Assembly (NCBI GenBank): GCA_035502095.1
Contig: DATJUX010000020.1
Coordinates: 1 to 64,000, forward strand
Direction: 5' to 3'
Origin: JAKANT01 sp035502095
Lineage (GTDB): Bacteria > Pseudomonadota > Gammaproteobacteria > Burkholderiales > Burkholderiaceae_F
DNA: 64,000 bases
The position numbers and the translations under genes were made by a program. Below, one piece after another: positions 61,961 to 64,000 of this stretch. A model generated the notes under the pieces. That model did no database searches. It was not told where the DNA came from and worked only from the letters and a program-made list of their open reading frames with translations. How positions within the stretch are numbered: the first letter of the stretch is position 1; each line of letters opens with the position of its first letter.

Positions 61961-62862
61961 GGCGCTTTCCCCGCAACGGGATCGGCACGCTGACCCGTTG
62001 CGTCGCTCTGCTGGTGCTGGCGAGCATCCTGCCCGGCCAAGGCGCATTGGCCAACGGTGCGTCGGCTGCGGCGAACTTCTTCGCGAACCTCAGGCGGCTC
62101 GGCTACGACACCAAGCTTGAAGCGTCCTCGACCGCCGACGAGCGGACGCTGGTCGACGGCCTGTATCGCCTCGAAGACAGGTCGAGCGGCGAACTTGTCG
62201 GGCTGATCACCGAAAGCGGTGACATCCTCGGCGACAGCACCGGATGGCGGTGGATTACCGCGCAGGAACCGCGTCCGCTGTCAGCGCAGGAAGCGGCCCG
62301 GCTGCGCGCCGAGGTGATCGACAGCATCCAGTGGCAAAAGCTGGTCAAGGTCGCGTACGGCGACGGCGGCGGGCGCCGCATCGTCCTGCTTTCGGCGGTC
62401 AACTGCCCGTTCTGCGCCAGGATGGAAGACAGCCTCGCGCGACATGCCGGATCGATCGACACGACGTTCTACGTCCTGCCGATGTCGCTTTCGCGGTCGA
62501 TCACCACCGACGACGGACGGGCGTCGTGGCGCAAGGCCGTGAACCTCTGGTGTGCCCCGGACGGAGCGACAGCGTGGCGGCACTATTGGGCGACGCACCA
62601 GGTGACCGAACGCACGGGATGCGCACTGGACGAGGTCGCCGTCTTCAGGACCGCGCGCAATTTCTCGACCGTGTTGTCCAGCATCGGGGTGCACGTGCGT
62701 GGCACACCCGAATTGATTCGCGAAGACGGATCGGTGCTCGGTTTCCCACCCGAGCCCGACGCGCATTTTTTCCGCGACGTCCTCGGGTCGAAGGGGCTGA
62801 ACAAACTCGAGCCGTCGCCGCCCGACGCAGGCCACCGGCGCTGGCTTGACGCGACGCACTGA
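61939..62862 (+). CDS. Exported thioredoxin-fold protein with CPFC motif (DsbC/G-like)
   Basis: A 307-residue protein starting at ATG 61939 within the end of the SDR gene. A signal peptide is seen (LTRCVALLVLASILPGQGAL). The C-terminal domain (about 150-295) is thioredoxin-like, with IVLLSAVNCPFCARMEDSLA (CxxC) and VRGTPELIREDGSVLGFPP with the cis-Pro of GTPE. The N-terminal half (about 40-145) may be a dimerisation domain. It is probably a periplasmic disulphide isomerase or reductase. Two extra cysteines (LWCAPDG, TGCALDE) match the DsbC/DsbG pattern. Confidence 0.88.
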   Translation: MVGAAGLRRFPRNGIGTLTRCVALLVLASILPGQGALANGASAAANFFANLRRLGYDTKLEASSTADERTLVDGLYRLEDRSSGELVGLITESGDILGDSTGWRWITAQEPRPLSAQEAARLRAEVIDSIQWQKLVKVAYGDGGGRRIVLLSAVNCPFCARMEDSLARHAGSIDTTFYVLPMSLSRSITTDDGRASWRKAVNLWCAPDGATAWRHYWATHQVTERTGCALDEVAVFRTARNFSTVLSSIGVHVRGTPELIREDGSVLGFPPEPDAHFFRDVLGSKGLNKLEPSPPDAGHRRWLDATH

Positions 62863-62877
62863 GCGGCCCGTCCAAGC

Positions 62878-63204
62878 TCAGGCCTGCCAGACCCCGCAGC
62901 CCGACTCGCGCAGGTCGATCGCCAGCTCGACCTCGAGCGCGCGCGCGCCGTCGTAGGGCAGGGGGTTGTAGATCTCGTACAGGTCCGGCCGCAGCCACAA
63001 ACCGAACTGCTGCACGAATCGGTTGGCCTGGATGCCGGCCTTGTGCTTGTCGAAGCGCAGGTCGGGATCCAGTCCCGTCATGCCGACGTAGAAGCACGGT
63101 TTGCCCGCGATGTAGCCGGGATTGGCCTTCTTGAAACGTCCCTCGTACAGAACGTCCTTCGAAAGCTCGACCACGTAGACATGGTGACGGTCGCGGCGCG
63201 CCAT
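62878..63204 (-). CDS. GIY-YIG-like small protein
   Basis: A 108-residue protein from ATG 63204. HHVYVVELSKDVL, then KPCFYVGMTGLDPDLRFDKH is a variant of the GIY-YIG pattern (VYV...FYVGMT...RFxxH). NPLPYDGARALEVELAIDLR includes the expected downstream Glu. It is short for a nuclease but of the usual size for stand-alone GIY-YIG proteins. A role in DNA repair or as a selfish nuclease cannot be judged. It is convergent with the thioredoxin-fold gene. Confidence 0.75.
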   Translation of the reverse strand: MARRDRHHVYVVELSKDVLYEGRFKKANPGYIAGKPCFYVGMTGLDPDLRFDKHKAGIQANRFVQQFGLWLRPDLYEIYNPLPYDGARALEVELAIDLRESGCGVWQA

Positions 63205-63226
63205 GACGCGAGCATGCCGGAATCGT

Positions 63227-63453
63227 TCACGTGTCGCGAGCTACGCCCGCGCCGAGCGCGGTCGCCGCGAGCATCTGCACGACCGCGCCGGGCAGCGCGA
63301 TCTTGCGCACGGAGAGCAGTTCGTCGAGTGAAAGATGCAGCCCGAGGCCGAACACCAGCAGCATCACGCCAATCTCGGCGAGCTGGCTCCGAGGATCAAC
63401 GCGAGGGCGAAACCCGCCGCGAGAGTCGTGACGAGTGGAACGGAGTGCTGCAT
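63227..63453 (-). pseudogene. Kef/YbaL-type cation antiporter remnant with internal deletion
   Basis: ATG 63453 begins MQHSVPLVTTLAAGFALALI, as in CPA2 K+/H+ antiporters. After about 30 codons the frame breaks. The next frame continues AEIGVMLLVFGLGLHLSLDE, LLSVRKIALPGAVVQ, and a stop at 63227. The segment in between (second helix and extracellular loop) is missing, and the remaining 500 or more residues of a normal antiporter are absent. A gene with both an internal and a 3' deletion. Confidence 0.75.
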
Positions 63454-63599
63454 GCGCGCTGTCGAAGCGGACTGCGATTCGCTGCGAGCTGCGATTCTGC
63501 CCGCCAGTGAACGCGCTCCCGCGGTCGGCGGCCGTAGGGACTGCCGAAGAGGCTCATCGCTCCCTCCGCCGCTTCGCGGGGGCGGGGATCTTCTCGCGC

Positions 63600-64000
63600 C
63601 TACCAGTCCACGACCGTTCCGTCGGGCATCACGGCGTGACGCGTCGCCAGCGTCTCTGGCGCGAAGGGATGCTTTGCGCAGGCCTTTTCGTCGACCTCGA
63701 CGCCAAGCCCCGGGGCTTCGGGGATCTGCCACGCCCCATCGACCATCCTGATCGGAGTCGAGGCCACCTCGCCATACCAGGGGACGGCACCGGACATCTC
63801 CTCCTGGATCACGAAGTTCGGCGTCGCGATGTCGAAGTGCAGGGCGGCCGCCCCTGCGATCGGACCGAGCGGGTTGTGCGGAGCGATGCCGATGCCGGCT
63901 ACCTCCGCCGCCGCGGCGATCTTGCGCGCCTCGGCGATCCCGCCGGTATGGGCGATATCCGGTTGAGCGATGTGGATGGCGCGCAAGCGGAACAGCGGGT
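63600..64000 (-). CDS. Enolase-superfamily dehydratase, partial (5' end beyond window)
   Basis: The last roughly 133 codons of a mandelate racemase/galactonate dehydratase-type enzyme; the gene continues past the right edge. HIAQPDIAHTGGIAEARKIA carries the late barrel metal and binding motif. GIAPHNPLGPIAGAAALHFD has the catalytic His, and NFVIQEEMSGAVPWYGEV has the Glu. It is closest to galactonate/sugar-acid dehydratases. The start and neighbours lie outside the window. Confidence 0.88.
   Translation of the reverse strand, partial: PLFRLRAIHIAQPDIAHTGGIAEARKIAAAAEVAGIGIAPHNPLGPIAGAAALHFDIATPNFVIQEEMSGAVPWYGEVASTPIRMVDGAWQIPEAPGLGVEVDEKACAKHPFAPETLATRHAVMPDGTVVDW

Noticed and set aside
1..64000. 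CRISPR array, rRNA, tRNA or prophage
   Set aside because: No regularly spaced repeats, no cloverleaf or rRNA-like sequence noticed, and no phage structural or integrase gene read in any frame. A tRNA scan could still find one I overlooked.

Overview
The window is about 64 kb of GC-rich, densely coded bacterial chromosome. It looks like a betaproteobacterium of the Burkholderiales/Rhodocyclales type. The pointers are a cold-shock protein beside a long-tailed second IF-1, PEP-CTERM surface proteins, DUF3562 and DUF2934 small-protein families, and biosynthetic arginine decarboxylase with a carboxyspermidine-type branch. This is inferred from gene content only. I saw no rRNA, tRNA, CRISPR array, intact insertion sequence, integrase or prophage gene.

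Layout. 0-8 kb: two near-identical cold-shock genes, each behind a conserved leader of about 200 nt, flank infA, glgX and ppdK. 8-19 kb: a large hybrid histidine kinase, a decayed LysR gene, an acyltransferase, a HEAT/TPR protein, a chimera of an ECF-like sigma factor N-terminus fused in frame to the tail of a Ser/Thr kinase-TPR protein, and several exported proteins. 19-26.4 kb: a minus-strand operon with a single-domain sugar ABC ATPase, permease and binding protein, three Gfo/Idh/MocA dehydrogenases (one close to inositol 2-dehydrogenase) and an aldo/keto reductase. 26.7-35.4 kb: a TIR-domain protein with a C-terminal DUF2934 module, katG, then a scrappy stretch of small genes and gene remnants (NADPH/F420-type reductase, PEP-CTERM tail, NodT efflux channel, 5'-nucleotidase, metallo-beta-lactamase fold). 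35.4-40.8 kb: a compact polyamine operon (speA, carboxy(nor)spermidine dehydrogenase, nspC, speB). 41-49 kb: D-2-hydroxyacid dehydrogenase and a divergent LysR regulator, a membrane protein, thioesterase, ABM monooxygenase, a GlxA-type regulator and an atypical pyruvate kinase. 49-64 kb: a PEP-CTERM protein, a PAS-GGDEF-EAL protein, an eight-module TPR protein, ATP-type phosphofructokinase, a CBS protein, an ABC transporter with fused permeases and an AAA-associated ATPase, a PTS IIA protein, an SDR/thioredoxin-fold pair, a GIY-YIG-like protein, a Kef antiporter remnant and the 3' end of an enolase-superfamily dehydratase.

How the genes work together. Central carbon and reserve metabolism recurs (glgX, ppdK, pyruvate kinase, pfk), along with stress functions (csp x2, katG, usp, RidA, polyamines). 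The polyamine operon appears to carry a full route from arginine to putrescine to spermidine. The cyclitol/sugar operon has uptake plus oxidation-reduction steps but no downstream iolBCDE.

The most unusual points are the sigma-kinase chimera, the TIR-DUF2934 protein, the duplicated cold-shock leader, a head-to-head pair of 5'-truncated genes explained by one deletion, and a high density of gene remnants with a dispersed GTCATT(G/C)CGAGC-type repeat. Either this chromosome segment is losing genes by deletion, or the assembly has local collapses; raw reads would decide.
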